This document shows positions 17,298 through 27,236 of a stretch of DNA of 64,000 bases, piece by piece (within the stretch, counting starts at the first letter, position 1; every line of letters begins with the position of its first letter). The DNA is taken from contig LJSF01000016.1 of assembly GCA_001314655.1 (NCBI GenBank), forward strand, positions 314,493-378,492, read 5' to 3'. This DNA is from Rhodobacteraceae bacterium HLUCCA08 (GTDB lineage Bacteria; Pseudomonadota; Alphaproteobacteria; Rhodobacterales; Rhodobacteraceae). A program made the translations under genes and the position numbers. The notes beneath the pieces are model-generated. The model worked only from the letters and a program-made list of their open reading frames with translations. It was not told where the DNA came from and made no database searches.

Positions 17298-18821
17298 AAG
17301 CTCGGCCAGCAGGACCAGCGCCGCCATCGCACCGGCGCCCAGTGCGATCCAGCCCGCGATCGCCCGGATCGGTCGGCGCGGCGGTGGCGGGTCGCCCTGC
17401 ATCTGGCGCACCAGCACGGCCTCGGCCAGGCCGGGCAGGCGCGGGCCGAACCGCGCCAGGACGCGCGCGGTCTGGACAAGGTCCCGGGTCAATGCCCGCG
17501 GGCCGATGCTGCTGCGGATGTATTTCTCGACCACCGGCTTGGCCGCGTCCCAGATGTTCATGCGCGGATCCAGCGTGCGGGCCACGCCTTCGACCACCAC
17601 CATGGTGCGCTGCAGCAGGATCAGCTCGGTCCGGGTTTCCATGCCGAAGCGCTCGGTCACCTCGAACAGATAGGCCAGCAGGCGCCCCATCGAGATGCGG
17701 CTGGCATCCATGCCGAAGATCGGTTCGCCGACCGCGCGCAGGGCGCGGGCGAATTCGTCGACATCGCGGTCGGCGGGCACATAGCCGGCCTCGAAATGCA
17801 GCTCGGCCACGCGCTTGTAGTCCCGGCGGATGAAACCGAACAGGATCCCGGCATAGACCCGGCGGGTATATTCGTCGATATGCCCCATGATCCCGAAATC
17901 GTAGGCGATGATATCGCCGTTCGCCGCGACCTTGAGGTTGCCGTGATGCATGTCGCCATGGAAATAGCCGTCGCGCAGGGCATGGTTGAGGAACAGCTGC
18001 ATCACCCGCAGCGCCAGGTCGCGCCGGTCATGGCCGGCGGCGTCGATCGCCGCCACATCGCCCAGCCCGATCCCTTCGGCCCAGCCAAGGGTCATCACCC
18101 GGCGGCTCGACAGATCCCAGCGGACCTGTGGCAGGGTAAAACCGTCGTCGTCCCGGGTGTTGGCCTGGAATTCCGAGGCCGAGGCGGCTTCGAGCCGCAG
18201 ATCGAGTTCGCCGATCACGACGCCCTCGAAATGGGCGACCACGTCGACCGGCTTCAGCCGGCGCGACCCGGGCAGCAGCACGCCGATCGCATTGGCGGCG
18301 AAATGGAACGCATCCAGGTCGCGGCGAAAGGCCCGCTCGATCCCCGGCCGCAGCACCTTGACCGCGACCTCTTCGCCGGTATCGGCCAGCGTCGCCTTGT
18401 GGACCTGCGCGATCGAGGCGGCGGCGACCGGTTCGGAAAACGTGGCGAACAGCTGGTCGGCGGGGACGCCCAGTTCGCGCTCCACCTCGGCCTTGGCCGC
18501 GGCCACCGGAAAGGGCGGCAGCCGGTCCTGCAGCACGCGCAGCTGCTCGGCCAGTTCGTCGCCGACCACGTCGGGCCGGGTCGACAGGATCTGGCCGAAC
18601 TTGATATAGGCCGGGCCCAGCACGGTCAGCGCCCGCGTCACCGGCGGCATCGCCGGATCGCCCCGATGGCCCAGCCAGCGGAACGGCCACACCACGGCGC
18701 GCACCACGACCCGGATCAGCCGCGGCGCCTCGAACGCATCGAGGATCGCCTGCATCGCCCCGGTCCGCTCGAAGGTCGCGCCGGTGCGGATCAGGCGCCA
18801 GATGTTGTGAGGTCCGCGCAC
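17292..18821 (-). CDS. ubiB: Ubiquinone biosynthesis kinase-like protein UbiB
   Basis: Atypical ABC1/ADCK-family kinase-like protein needed for ubiquinone synthesis. The 509-residue chain has the KxGQ-like motif YIKFGQILSTRPD, an Ala-rich nucleotide loop (PVAAASIAQVHKA), and catalytic-loop and metal motifs HGDMHHGNLKV and AYDFGIMG. Two C-terminal membrane helices anchor it. It starts with GTG at 18821, next to the ubiE stop, giving the family N-terminus RGPHNIWRLIRTGAT. It forms an operon with ubiE. Confidence 0.94.
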   Translation of the reverse strand: MRGPHNIWRLIRTGATFERTGAMQAILDAFEAPRLIRVVVRAVVWPFRWLGHRGDPAMPPVTRALTVLGPAYIKFGQILSTRPDVVGDELAEQLRVLQDRLPPFPVAAAKAEVERELGVPADQLFATFSEPVAAASIAQVHKATLADTGEEVAVKVLRPGIERAFRRDLDAFHFAANAIGVLLPGSRRLKPVDVVAHFEGVVIGELDLRLEAASASEFQANTRDDDGFTLPQVRWDLSSRRVMTLGWAEGIGLGDVAAIDAAGHDRRDLALRVMQLFLNHALRDGYFHGDMHHGNLKVAANGDIIAYDFGIMGHIDEYTRRVYAGILFGFIRRDYKRVAELHFEAGYVPADRDVDEFARALRAVGEPIFGMDASRISMGRLLAYLFEVTERFGMETRTELILLQRTMVVVEGVARTLDPRMNIWDAAKPVVEKYIRSSIGPRALTRDLVQTARVLARFGPRLPGLAEAVLVRQMQGDPPPPRRPIRAIAGWIALGAGAMAALVLLAELL

Positions 18822-19574
18822 CTAGATCTTCCACCCCGAATGCAGGCAGGCGATGCCCATGGACAGGTTGCGGTATTTGGCGTTTTCGAACCCCGCCGCG
18901 CGGATCATCGCCAGAAACGTCCCCTGGTCGGGGAACTTGCGGATCGATTCGACCAGGTATTGATAGCTGTCGCGGTCACCGGTGATCGCCCGACCCATCT
19001 GCGGGATCACGTTGAAGGAATACAGGTCATACAGCCGTTGCAGCCCGTCATTCGGCAATTGCGAGAATTCCAGCACCATCAGCCGGCCGCCGGGCTTGAG
19101 AACCCGATACGCCTCGGTCAGCGCCGCCTCCGGCCGGGTCACGTTCCGGATGCCGAAGCTGATCGTGTAGACGTCGAAGGAATTGTCTTCGAAGGGCAGG
19201 GCCATCGCGTCGCCCACCACCCAGTCCAGGCTGTCGGCCAGCCGCGCGGCCTCGGCCCGCTTGCGGCCTTCGATCAGCATGCTTTCGGTCATGTCCAGCA
19301 CGACCGCCTGCGCATCCCCGGCGCGGCGCAGAAAGCGGAACGCGATGTCGCCGGTGCCGCCGGCCACGTCCAGCAGGCGCTGCCCGGCGCGCGGCGCCAG
19401 CCAATCCATCATCGCGTCTTTCCACAGGCGGTGGATGCCCAGGCTCATGGCGTCGTTCATCACGTCGTATTTCGACGCGACCGAGGTAAAGACCCCATGC
19501 ACCCGGCCGGCCTTTTCGGCCTCCGGCACGTCCTGGAACCCGAAATGGGTGGTCTTGTCGTCCTGATCGCTCAT
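18822..19574 (-). CDS. ubiE: Demethylmenaquinol/ubiquinol methyltransferase UbiE
   Basis: SAM-dependent C-methyltransferase of ubiquinone biosynthesis. The 250-residue protein begins with THFGFQDV, and [20 protein letters not shown] is the UbiE signature. It has the SAM site [16 protein letters not shown] and the motif [11 protein letters not shown] 19574 is chosen by homology; ATG 19580 or 19628 would add 2 or 18 residues. ubiB follows with no gap. A divergent gene begins about 90 bases upstream. Confidence 0.95.
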   Translation of the reverse strand: MSDQDDKTTHFGFQDVPEAEKAGRVHGVFTSVASKYDVMNDAMSLGIHRLWKDAMMDWLAPRAGQRLLDVAGGTGDIAFRFLRRAGDAQAVVLDMTESMLIEGRKRAEAARLADSLDWVVGDAMALPFEDNSFDVYTISFGIRNVTRPEAALTEAYRVLKPGGRLMVLEFSQLPNDGLQRLYDLYSFNVIPQMGRAITGDRDSYQYLVESIRKFPDQGTFLAMIRAAGFENAKYRNLSMGIACLHSGWKI

Positions 19575-19667
19575 CGCCATGGCTTTGCCCGAATTCTGTC
19601 CTACCGGAGTTATAGTGCCGTGGTCCAAGACACAAACGCCCTTTGTGACGCAGGAGCCCCCCGGACC

Positions 19668-20300
19668 ATGATCGGCACCAAAGTCAACGTGATCGCTGTT
19701 ATCGCCCAGATCGCCGGTATCGCCTTGCTGATCGCGGTCTTGGTCGGGATCGCGCGTCTGCGCACCGCGCTGTATCTCTGGATGACCCCCTCGGCATCGG
19801 ACGGCACGCGGCCAAGGCCCACGATCGGCGCGCGGTTGAAGCCGTCGCTGTCGCTATCTGTGATGCTGGTGGCGCGGACGGGGCTGAACGCCGACCCCGG
19901 GTCATCGCTCGACACCTGGATCCTGCGGCCCACACCGGGAATGCGGATCATCTCCCTGGGCCTGGCGTCATGCGCCGTCGGCCTGATCTGGACGGTTCCC
20001 GAGCTTTCGCTCGGGACCACGGGAAACGCCGCGATCACGATGGCCGCTTGCTATTCCGCGCTGTTCATCGGCACCTACGAACTCCGGTTCGACCGTGACA
20101 TGCTCAGCGCGCCGAACTGGTTGTTCCAGCGGCGGGAACACGCATTTGGCGACCTGATCGATATCCGGGATGACGGGCATTACCACTACAGGTTCCGGTT
20201 TTCCGACGGCCGCACGCTTCAAGTTCAGAAATACCTTGTGGGCATCGACAAGCTGCTGGGCTATGGCCGGCAATGGATCGACCATAACATCAGGGGCTGA
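19668..20300 (+). CDS. Hypothetical membrane protein upstream of mutM
   Basis: An unrecognised 210-residue protein. One strong N-terminal membrane helix (residues about 7-28) and two further hydrophobic segments near residues 103-143 frame a short cytoplasmic or periplasmic region. The C-terminal 60 residues are polar, with a His/Tyr-rich turn ([11 protein letters not shown]) that looks like a PH-like or beta-sandwich end. AGGAG lies 11 bases upstream of ATG 19668. Its stop overlaps the mutM start by one base (TGATG), so the two are probably cotranscribed, but no link to DNA repair is evident. Confidence 0.65.
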   Translation: MIGTKVNVIAVIAQIAGIALLIAVLVGIARLRTALYLWMTPSASDGTRPRPTIGARLKPSLSLSVMLVARTGLNADPGSSLDTWILRPTPGMRIISLGLASCAVGLIWTVPELSLGTTGNAAITMAACYSALFIGTYELRFDRDMLSAPNWLFQRREHAFGDLIDIRDDGHYHYRFRFSDGRTLQVQKYLVGIDKLLGYGRQWIDHNIRG

Positions 20301-21151
20301 TGCCGGAGCTTCCCGAAGTCGAAACCGTTCGCCGCGGCCTGCAACCCGCGATGGAGGGTCAGGTGATCGCCCGCGCCCGCGTCAACCGCGCCGGGCTGCG
20401 CTGGCCGTTTCCCGATCGGATGGCCGAACGGCTGACCGGGCGGCGGGTGCTGGCACTGCGCCGGCGGTCGAAATACATCCTGGCCGATCTGGACGGGGCC
20501 GAGACGCTGATCCTGCACCTGGGCATGTCGGGTCGCATCCTGGTCTCGGGCGATCCGCTGGGGCGGTTCCATCATCACCACCCCGCGCCGCAAAAACATG
20601 ACCATGTCGTTCTGGACATCGCCAACGGCGCCCGCGTCACCTTCAACGATGCCCGCCGCTTCGGCGCCATGGACCTGTGGCCCACCGATAGGCTCGACAC
20701 GCATCCGTTGCTCGTCAACCTGGGGCCGGAACCCCTGGGCAACAGCTTCGACGACGCCACCCTGGCCGCGCGTCTGACGGGCCGCCGCACGCCGATCAAG
20801 GCGGCGCTGCTGGACCAGCGCAATGTCGCGGGCCTGGGCAACATCTATGTCTGCGAAGCCCTGCACCGGGCCGGGATCAACCCCAGGCGCCTGGCCGGTT
20901 CCCTGTCGCGCGGCCGCATCGCCCGGCTGGTTCCGGTGATCCGCGATGTCCTGTCCGAGGCGATCGTCGCCGGGGGGTCCTCCCTGCGCGATCACCTCCA
21001 GACCGACGGAGAGCTGGGCTATTTCCAGCACAGCTTCCGGGTCTATGACCGCGAAGGCGCGCCCTGCCGGACCGATGCCTGCACGGGCACCATTCGCCGC
21101 ATCGTGCAATCCGGGCGTTCGACCTTCTACTGTCCGCGCTGCCAGCGCTAG
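20300..21151 (+). CDS. mutM: Formamidopyrimidine-DNA glycosylase MutM (Fpg)
   Basis: Bifunctional glycosylase/AP lyase that removes 8-oxoguanine and formamidopyrimidines. The 283-residue protein has the catalytic N-terminus [14 protein letters not shown] (Pro2 nucleophile, Glu3) and the conserved Lys58 in RRRSKYI. The H2TH region is [18 protein letters not shown]-terminal zinc finger has four cysteines (CRTDACTG and YCPRC). All catalytic elements are intact. The start overlaps the upstream membrane-protein stop. Confidence 0.97.
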   Translation: MPELPEVETVRRGLQPAMEGQVIARARVNRAGLRWPFPDRMAERLTGRRVLALRRRSKYILADLDGAETLILHLGMSGRILVSGDPLGRFHHHHPAPQKHDHVVLDIANGARVTFNDARRFGAMDLWPTDRLDTHPLLVNLGPEPLGNSFDDATLAARLTGRRTPIKAALLDQRNVAGLGNIYVCEALHRAGINPRRLAGSLSRGRIARLVPVIRDVLSEAIVAGGSSLRDHLQTDGELGYFQHSFRVYDREGAPCRTDACTGTIRRIVQSGRSTFYCPRCQR

Positions 21152-21228
21152 GGCCAATCAGCGCTTGATTGCCGCGCCCTGTCTGCTAACCCTTCGTCCC
21201 TGTCTGCGCCAACAAGCCCGGAGTGCCC

Positions 21229-22005
21229 ATGGCCTACAAGACCATCATCGTCGATGTCTCGGATGACGTGGCCCTGATCACGCTGAACCGCCCCGATGCG
21301 CTGAACGCGCTGAACAGCCAGATGCTGGGAGAATTGTCCAAGGCCCTGGTCGACGCCGATGCCAGCGACAAGGTGCGCTGCATCGTCATCACCGGCACCG
21401 ACAAGGCCTTTGCCGCCGGGGCCGATATCCCCGAGATGGCGGCGAAGGATTTCGTCGAGATCTTTCGCGAAAATTTCTTTGCCGACGAGGCCGACCGGTT
21501 CCTCAAGGTGCGCAAGCCGATCATCGCCGCGGTGGCCGGCTATGCCCTGGGCGGCGGTTGCGAGCTGGCGATGATGTGCGATTTCATCATCGCCGCCGAC
21601 AGCGCCAAGTTCGGCCAGCCCGAGATCAACCTTGGCGTCATCCCCGGCATCGGCGGCACCCAGCGCCTGGCCCGTGCGGTGGGCAAGGCCAAGGCGATGG
21701 ACATGATCCTGACCGGGCGTTTCATGGATGCCGAAGAGGCGCTGTCGGCCGGCCTCGTCAGCCGCGTCGTGCCGGCCAGGAAACTGCGTGACGAGGCGCT
21801 GGGCGCCGCCCACAAGATCGCCGAGAAATCGCAGCTTGCCGTGATCGCCGCCAAGGACGCGGTGAACCGGTCGCAGGAGCTGCCGTTGTCCGAAGGCATC
21901 CGCTACGAAAGGCAGCTGTTCCAGGCGCTGTTCGCGACCGAGGACCGGACCGAGGGGATGTCGGCCTTCATCGACAAGCGCGAGGCGCAGTTCCGCGACA
22001 AATAG
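21229..22005 (+). CDS. Enoyl-CoA hydratase
   Basis: Crotonase-family hydratase that adds water to trans-2-enoyl-CoA in beta-oxidation. The 258-residue protein has the oxyanion-hole segments [12 protein letters not shown] and [13 protein letters not shown]. Both catalytic glutamates are in place (GGGCELA and [20 protein letters not shown]), unlike the PaaG-type isomerase at 45.3 kb. ATG 21229 has GGAG five bases upstream; a GTG at 21223 is in frame. It stands alone between mutM and rpsT, as is common in Rhodobacterales. Confidence 0.93.
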   Translation: MAYKTIIVDVSDDVALITLNRPDALNALNSQMLGELSKALVDADASDKVRCIVITGTDKAFAAGADIPEMAAKDFVEIFRENFFADEADRFLKVRKPIIAAVAGYALGGGCELAMMCDFIIAADSAKFGQPEINLGVIPGIGGTQRLARAVGKAKAMDMILTGRFMDAEEALSAGLVSRVVPARKLRDEALGAAHKIAEKSQLAVIAAKDAVNRSQELPLSEGIRYERQLFQALFATEDRTEGMSAFIDKREAQFRDK

Positions 22006-22030
22006 GCTGCCGCCGCAGGAAAATCGGTGT

Positions 22031-22058
22031 TTGCATTCCGGGCGGTTTCCTCTATACG
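22031..22058 (+). promoter_or_regulatory. Putative rpsT promoter
   Basis: TTGCAT, a 16-base spacer and TATACG form a housekeeping-type promoter about 120 bases upstream of rpsT. This leaves a leader long enough for S20 autoregulation, though no specific fold was identified. Confidence 0.45.
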
Positions 22059-22178
22059 CCGCCGTCAGACATGCGCGTGCGGCCCGCCTTGGCCAGAACC
22101 TCCCGGTAGAGAACCCGGGGTCGGGACCACCCGTGCAAACCCGTTTTTGACACGAACCCGACGAAAGAGAACACGCCC

Positions 22179-22442
22179 ATGGCCAACACGCCCCAGTCCA
22201 AGAAACGCGCCCGCCAGAACGAACGCCGCTACGCCGTCAACAAGGCGCGCCGGTCGCGGATCCGCACCTATCTGCGCAAGGTCGAAGAGGCCATCGCCTC
22301 GGGCGACAAGGACGCCGCCATCGCCGCCCTGCGCGCCGCCCAGCCCGAGCTGATGCGCGGCGTGACCAAGGGCGTGATGCACAAGAACACCGTTGCCCGC
22401 AAGATGTCGCGCCTGTCGTCGCGCGTGAAGTCGCTGGGCTGA
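22179..22442 (+). CDS. rpsT: Ribosomal protein S20
   Basis: Small-subunit protein that binds 16S rRNA. The 87 residues begin [21 protein letters not shown] and continue with long basic helices ([34 protein letters not shown]), an unmistakable S20. Length is normal. Its place before dnaA is a common Rhodobacterales arrangement. Confidence 0.98.
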   Translation: MANTPQSKKRARQNERRYAVNKARRSRIRTYLRKVEEAIASGDKDAAIAALRAAQPELMRGVTKGVMHKNTVARKMSRLSSRVKSLG

Positions 22443-22492
22443 GCGGCGACTCGTTACCGGGCCGGCCGGAACGGCTTCGGGAAGGAAATTCA

Positions 22493-22520
22493 AGAGGGCG
22501 GTTCGTTTGAGCCGCCCTCT
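22493..22520 (+). terminator. Hairpin downstream of rpsT
   Basis: AGAGGGCGG and CCGCCCTCT form a perfect 9-bp stem with a 10-base loop, 50 bases after the rpsT stop. There is no strong T-run, so termination efficiency is uncertain. Confidence 0.6.
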
Positions 22521-22616
22521 GTGCATCCGGGCAACAGCGGTGGCGACTTTCTCAGAAGATTCAACGCGCGTCGGGATTCGTTTCGTCCGGGCGGCGCGTC
22601 AAGCCCTCTCTTGCAG

Positions 22617-22645
22617 TTGAAACGGCCTCAACGCCCTTGCTACGT
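22617..22645 (+). promoter_or_regulatory. Possible dnaA promoter
   Basis: TTGAAA, 17 bases, CTACGT. This is a weak match to alphaproteobacterial housekeeping promoters. If used, the dnaA leader would be about 370 bases and would include the stem-loop at 22779-22801. Confidence 0.3.
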
Positions 22646-22778
22646 TGCCCCAGCGATTCATGTCGTTCCTGGGGGACACGGGTAGAATCGGGGGTTAACG
22701 CCTGGAGACGGCGGCATCGGTGGCCTGGCTTTCCGATACCGAATTCCGGGGGTTCGACGGCTTGTTTGCCTCGGACAG

Positions 22779-22801
22779 GATGCCGGATGGGGACCGGCAT
22801 C
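22779..22801 (+). repeat. Inverted repeat in dnaA leader
   Basis: GATGCCGG, 7-base loop, CCGGCATC; arms are perfectly complementary. GGGGA at 22789-22793 in its loop region can pair with TCCCC at 22807-22811, so two alternative folds are possible. Confidence 0.5.
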
Positions 22802-23023
22802 GCGGATCCCCGCCACCTGTGTACGGTACCGACCGTCGGATCCGGCCCCGACCAGGGGTTGGGGTTTGTTCGTCGAACCGGTCTGTCATCGGCACCGCCC
22901 GACCTTGTCGAGGCGGCGAGCCTCTTGATGCACCAGGACGTCCGATTTGTGCGTGACGAGTGGTATCGCCCGGAACAGAGGCGGACGACGGTGGGACAGA
23001 AAGATCAAGGGGCCGAGGCACAG

Positions 23024-24382
23024 ATGACAACCGAAGAATGGCGTAGCGTCAAGGCAGGCATTCGCGACTCGGTCGGGGCGAACAATTTCAGGAACTGGAT
23101 CGAACCGCTGGAACTGCAGGGCCTGCAGGACGGCGTCGCCCTGTTCGACGCCCCGAATTCCTTTCACGGGACCTATGTCCGCAAGACCTTCGGCGAGCTG
23201 ATCATCTATCACCTCAACGCCGGCGGCGCGAAGGTTCAGCGCCTGGATTTCGAAGTTGGCAAATCCGTGAACGGCACCGCCGCGCCTGCGCCGCAGCCCG
23301 CCGTGGCCCCGGCGCCGCAGCCGCCCGTGGCGTCCCGCGATGACATCGGATCGCCGATCGATGCGCGCTTCACCTTCGACAATTTCGTCGTCGGCAAGCC
23401 CAACGAACTGGCCCATGCCGCCGCCCGCCGGGTCGCCGAAAGCGAACATGTGACCTTCAATCCGCTGTTCCTCTATGGCGGTGTCGGCCTTGGCAAGACG
23501 CACCTGATGCATGCCATCGCCCATGAACTGAAGCGGACCCGGCCCGAGGCCAAGGTGCTCTATATCCGGGCCGACGAATTCATCATGCGCTTCGTCTCGG
23601 CGATCCGCGACAAAAGCATGATGGACTTCAAGCAGCTGTTCCGCTCGGCCGATGTGCTGATGATCGACGACATCCAGTTCTTCGCCGGCAAGGATGGCAC
23701 GCAGGAGGAATTCTTTCACACCTTCAACGCCCTGGTCGACCAGAACAAGCAACTGGTGCTGACCGCCGATCGCGCCCCGGGCGAAATCAAGGACCTGTCC
23801 GAACGGATCAAGTCGCGTTGCCAATGTGGCCTGGTGGTCGATCTGCACCCGACCGACTACGAGTTGCGCCTGTCGATCCTGCAGGCCAAGCGCGGCCTGC
23901 ACGAGGCGCTCTATCCCGGGGTCGTTCTGCGCGACGGGGTGCTGGAATTCCTCGCCCATCGGATCTCGACCAACGTGCGTGTGCTGGAAGGCGCCCTGAT
24001 GCGGCTTTTCGCCTTCGCCTCGCTGGTCGGGCGCGAGGTGACGCTGGAAATGGCCCAGGAATGCCTGGCCGACATCCTGCGCGCCTCGGACCGCAAGATC
24101 ACCATCGACGAAATCCAGCGCAAGGTCAGCGAACATTACGCGATCCGCCTGTCCGACCTGGTCGGGCCGCGCCGGTTGCGCAGCTATGCCCGGCCGCGCC
24201 AGGTGGCGATGTGGCTGTGCAAGCAGATGACCAACAAGTCGCTGCCCGAGATCGGCCGCAAGTTCGGCAAGCGCGATCACACCACGATCATGCATGGCGT
24301 GCGCAAGATCGAAGAGCTGCGCAAGACCGACAGTTCGATCGACGAAGACCTCGAATTGCTGCGCCGCGCGCTCGAGGATTGA
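23024..24382 (+). CDS. dnaA: Chromosomal replication initiator DnaA
   Basis: AAA+ initiator that binds DnaA boxes and opens the origin. The 452-residue protein has an N-terminal DnaB-interacting domain and a Pro/Ala-rich linker (about residues 83-105). Walker A GGVGLGKTH starts near residue 152, and Walker B is VLMIDDIQFF. The C-terminal DNA-binding signature is KRDHTTIMHGVRKIEEL. ATG 23024 has GAGG seven bases upstream and gives a normal length; earlier in-frame starts add unconserved sequence. It is followed by dnaN after about 108 bases. Confidence 0.97.
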   Translation: MTTEEWRSVKAGIRDSVGANNFRNWIEPLELQGLQDGVALFDAPNSFHGTYVRKTFGELIIYHLNAGGAKVQRLDFEVGKSVNGTAAPAPQPAVAPAPQPPVASRDDIGSPIDARFTFDNFVVGKPNELAHAAARRVAESEHVTFNPLFLYGGVGLGKTHLMHAIAHELKRTRPEAKVLYIRADEFIMRFVSAIRDKSMMDFKQLFRSADVLMIDDIQFFAGKDGTQEEFFHTFNALVDQNKQLVLTADRAPGEIKDLSERIKSRCQCGLVVDLHPTDYELRLSILQAKRGLHEALYPGVVLRDGVLEFLAHRISTNVRVLEGALMRLFAFASLVGREVTLEMAQECLADILRASDRKITIDEIQRKVSEHYAIRLSDLVGPRRLRSYARPRQVAMWLCKQMTNKSLPEIGRKFGKRDHTTIMHGVRKIEELRKTDSSIDEDLELLRRALED

Positions 24383-24490
24383 CGCCCCCGCAACACTCGC
24401 CCAGTGTCGCCTAAAGCCCCTTGTGCCGCGGGGGGAAACGGTTACGTTTCCGATCCCGGCCCGAGGGGGCGGCGCAGGACGGAGAAAGTC

Positions 24491-25609
24491 ATGAAATTCA
24501 GCATCGAACGGGGCGTTCTGCTCAAGGCCGTGGCGCAGGCGCAATCGGTTGTCGAACGGCGCAACACCATCCCGATCCTGGCCAATGTCCTGATCGAGGC
24601 CGAGGGAGACGAGGTTCACTTCCGCGCCACCGATCTGGATATCGAGGTGGTCGACCGGGCCCCGGCCAAGGTCGAGCGTGCCGGTGCGACGACGGTCAGC
24701 GCCGTGACCCTGAACGAGATCGTCCGCAAGTTGCCCGACGGGGCGCTCGTGTCGCTGTCCGAAGATGGCGCATCGGGACGGCTGGCGATCGAGGCGGGCC
24801 GGTCCAACTTCTCGCTCGCCACCCTGCCCAAGCAGGATTTCCCGGTCATGGCGTCTTCGGATTACCAGACCAATTTCTCTTGCGATGCGCCGACCCTGCG
24901 GCGGCTGTTCGACAAGTCGAAATTCGCGATCTCGACCGAGGAGACCCGCTATTACCTCAACGGTGTGTTCATGCATGTGGCCGACAGTGACGGCGGCAAG
25001 GTGCTGCGCTGCGTCGCCACCGACGGCCACCGCCTGGCCCGGATCGACGCCGACCTGCCCGAGGGCGCCGACGGCATGGCCGGCGTGATCGTGCCGCGCA
25101 AGACCGTGGGCGAATTGCGCAAGCTGCTGGACGACGACGATGCCAAGATCGCGGTCAGCGTGTCCGAAACCAAGGTGCGTTTCGCCACGCCGGACATCAC
25201 CCTGACCTCCAAGGTGATCGACGGGACCTTCCCGGATTACACCCGCGTGATCCCCGCCGGAAATACCCGCAAGATGGAGGTCGACGCCGCCGAATTCGCC
25301 AAGGCGGTCGACCGGGTGGCCACGGTCAGTTCGGAACGGTCCCGGGCGGTCAAGCTGCAGCTGGACGAAGATCGCCTGATCCTGTCCGTCAACGCCCCCG
25401 ACAGCGGCGCCGCCGAAGAAGAGCTGGCCGTCGCCTATGGCGACGAGCGACTGGAAATCGGCTTCAACGCCAAGTATCTGCTGGAAATCGCCAGCCAGGT
25501 GGACCGGGAAAACGCGGTGTTCCTGTTCAATTCGTCCGGCGATCCGACCCTGATGCGCGAAGGCAATGACACCACGGCGATCTATGTCGTGATGCCGATG
25601 CGGGTGTGA
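24491..25609 (+). CDS. dnaN: DNA polymerase III sliding clamp (beta)
   Basis: Ring-shaped processivity clamp. The 372-residue protein shows the three-fold clamp architecture. Typical segments are RRNTIPILANVLIEA, RCVATDGHRLAR, the FPDYTRVIP loop, and the terminal VVMPMRV that closes the partner-binding pocket. ATG 24491 has GGAGA six bases upstream. The stop overlaps the GTG start of recF (GTGA). Confidence 0.98.
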   Translation: MKFSIERGVLLKAVAQAQSVVERRNTIPILANVLIEAEGDEVHFRATDLDIEVVDRAPAKVERAGATTVSAVTLNEIVRKLPDGALVSLSEDGASGRLAIEAGRSNFSLATLPKQDFPVMASSDYQTNFSCDAPTLRRLFDKSKFAISTEETRYYLNGVFMHVADSDGGKVLRCVATDGHRLARIDADLPEGADGMAGVIVPRKTVGELRKLLDDDDAKIAVSVSETKVRFATPDITLTSKVIDGTFPDYTRVIPAGNTRKMEVDAAEFAKAVDRVATVSSERSRAVKLQLDEDRLILSVNAPDSGAAEEELAVAYGDERLEIGFNAKYLLEIASQVDRENAVFLFNSSGDPTLMREGNDTTAIYVVMPMRV

Positions 25610-26721
25610 GCCTTCACCTCACGTCGCTGACCCTGTCGCATTTCCGCTCGCACCGGCGCGCGGTGCTGGATTTCGACGGGCGGCCGGTGGCGATCCATGG
25701 CGCCAATGGCGCGGGCAAGACCAACATCCTCGAAGCGGTGTCGCTGCTGTCGCCGGGCCGTGGATTGCGCCGCGCCGCGGTCGCCGAAATGGCCCGCAAG
25801 CCCGAGGCGCCGGGCTGGAAGGTCCGGGCCGATCTGACCTCCCTGAACCAGCAGCACGAGGTCGAGACCTGGGCCGAGGGCAGCCAGGCCCGGCAGGTGA
25901 AGATCGACGGCAAGGCAAGCACCCAAGTGGCGCTGGGCCGGATCGCGCGGGTGCTGTGGCTGGTGCCCTCGATGGACCGGCTGTGGATCGAGGGGGCCGA
26001 AGGGCGGCGGCGGTTCCTGGACCGGGCGACGATGTCCTTCGAACCCGCCCATGCCGAGGCCGTGCTGACCCATGAAAAGGCCATGCGCGAGCGCAACCGG
26101 CTGCTCAAGGACATGGTCCGGGACGCCCATTGGTATGATGCGCTGGAGGCCCAGATGGCCATTGCCGGGGCCGAGATCCAGCGCCGCCGCACCGCCGCGA
26201 TCGCCCGCCTGACCGAAGCCCAGGCGGCGGCCGAAACCGCCTTTCCGGTGGCCGATCTGGCGCTGTCCCAGGCCGAAGGCGACCTGCCGGGCGATGCGGA
26301 GGACCAGCGCGCCGCCCTGGCCGAGGGCCGCGCCCGCGACATGGCCGCCGGCCGCACCCTGACCGGCCCCCATCGCACCGACCTGGAGGCGGTCTTTGCC
26401 GCCAAGGGCGTTCCGGCGCGCGATTGTTCCACCGGCGAACAGAAGGCCCTGCTGGTGGCGCTGATCCTGGCCAATGGCCGTGCGCTGGCGCAGGATTTCG
26501 GCGCCCCGCCGATCCTGCTGCTGGACGAGATCGCCGCCCATCTGGACACCGCCCGCCGCGCCGCGCTGTATGATGAAATCTGTGCGCTGGGGGCGCAGGC
26601 CTTCATGACCGGAACCGGGCCCGAACTCTTCGCGGAACTCGGTGACCGGGCGCAAGATCTGCGCGTGACCGAAACGGACGGGACGTCGCATGTCGCGAAC
26701 GGAGGAACCGATGCGGATTGA
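25606..26721 (+). CDS. recF: DNA replication and repair protein RecF
   Basis: SMC-like ATPase that loads RecA at gaps. The 371-residue protein has Walker A GANGAGKT at residues 32-39, and the signature/Walker B region CSTGEQKALL followed by PPILLLDEIAAHLD. It starts with GTG overlapping the dnaN stop, so the two are translationally coupled. Its 3' end overlaps the GNAT gene by 11 bases. Confidence 0.95.
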   Translation: MSLHLTSLTLSHFRSHRRAVLDFDGRPVAIHGANGAGKTNILEAVSLLSPGRGLRRAAVAEMARKPEAPGWKVRADLTSLNQQHEVETWAEGSQARQVKIDGKASTQVALGRIARVLWLVPSMDRLWIEGAEGRRRFLDRATMSFEPAHAEAVLTHEKAMRERNRLLKDMVRDAHWYDALEAQMAIAGAEIQRRRTAAIARLTEAQAAAETAFPVADLALSQAEGDLPGDAEDQRAALAEGRARDMAAGRTLTGPHRTDLEAVFAAKGVPARDCSTGEQKALLVALILANGRALAQDFGAPPILLLDEIAAHLDTARRAALYDEICALGAQAFMTGTGPELFAELGDRAQDLRVTETDGTSHVANGGTDAD

Positions 26722-27235
26722 ACGGATCGAAGAGGCCCGCCTGAACGCGGACGATACCGCGGCGATCGCCCGGTTGCTGGACCGCGCCTTCGGCCCGGAA
26801 TTCGGCGGACGGTCGTTCTTTCAGCAGCGGCATCATGTCCGGCTGGTCGCGCGCGACCCGGGTATCGTCGGCCACATGGCGCTGGGCCTGCGCGATGTGC
26901 GGCTGGGCGACGACCTGGTGACGATCGCCTGCCTGGGCGACGTGGCGACCGACCCCGACCGGCGCGGCGAAGGGATCGCGACCCGCCTCATGCAGGCGGT
27001 CCTGGCCGAGAGCCGCGCCATGCCCGCCGCCTTTCTGGTGCTGTTCGGGGATCAGCCGCTCTATGCCGGCACCGGGTTCGTTTCGCAGCGCAACCCGATG
27101 ATCTGGACCGATCTGACCGATGCCCGCACCGGGCCGGTCGAACGCGGCCGGGACGACGGGTTGATGGTGCTGCCGCTGGGCGACATGAGCTGGGATCCGG
27201 ACGCGCCGCTGGACCTGCTGGGATGGAAGTTCTGA
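26711..27235 (+). CDS. GNAT-family N-acetyltransferase
   Basis: A 174-residue acetyl-CoA-dependent acyltransferase of unknown substrate. The acetyl-CoA binding motif is visible as LGDVATDPDRRGEGIATRLMQA. A C-terminal FLVLFGDQPLYAGTGF segment is typical of YhbS-like members. ATG 26711 has GGAGG six bases upstream, whereas ATG 26690 lies deeper inside recF. It is inserted between recF and gyrB, with a one-base gap to the exporter gene, suggesting one unit. Confidence 0.85.
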   Translation: MRIERIEEARLNADDTAAIARLLDRAFGPEFGGRSFFQQRHHVRLVARDPGIVGHMALGLRDVRLGDDLVTIACLGDVATDPDRRGEGIATRLMQAVLAESRAMPAAFLVLFGDQPLYAGTGFVSQRNPMIWTDLTDARTGPVERGRDDGLMVLPLGDMSWDPDAPLDLLGWKF

Positions 27236-27236
27236 G

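Larger units (their letters stand above)
22443..23023 (+). other. Gene-free region between rpsT and dnaA
   Basis: About 580 bases without a convincing gene. It holds a hairpin after rpsT (22493-22520), a weak promoter candidate (22617-22645) and a perfect 8-bp inverted repeat (22779-22801) in the presumed dnaA leader. The dnaA frame stays open upstream to 22637, but the encoded residues look non-conserved. I found no TTATCCACA-like DnaA boxes and no AT-rich unwinding stretch, so this does not look like the chromosome origin. Confidence 0.6.

Noticed and set aside
22443..23023. Chromosomal origin (oriC) next to dnaA
   Set aside because: No TTATCCACA-like boxes, no AT-rich unwinding stretch and no phased repeats were found; only isolated hairpins. 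The origin is probably elsewhere.
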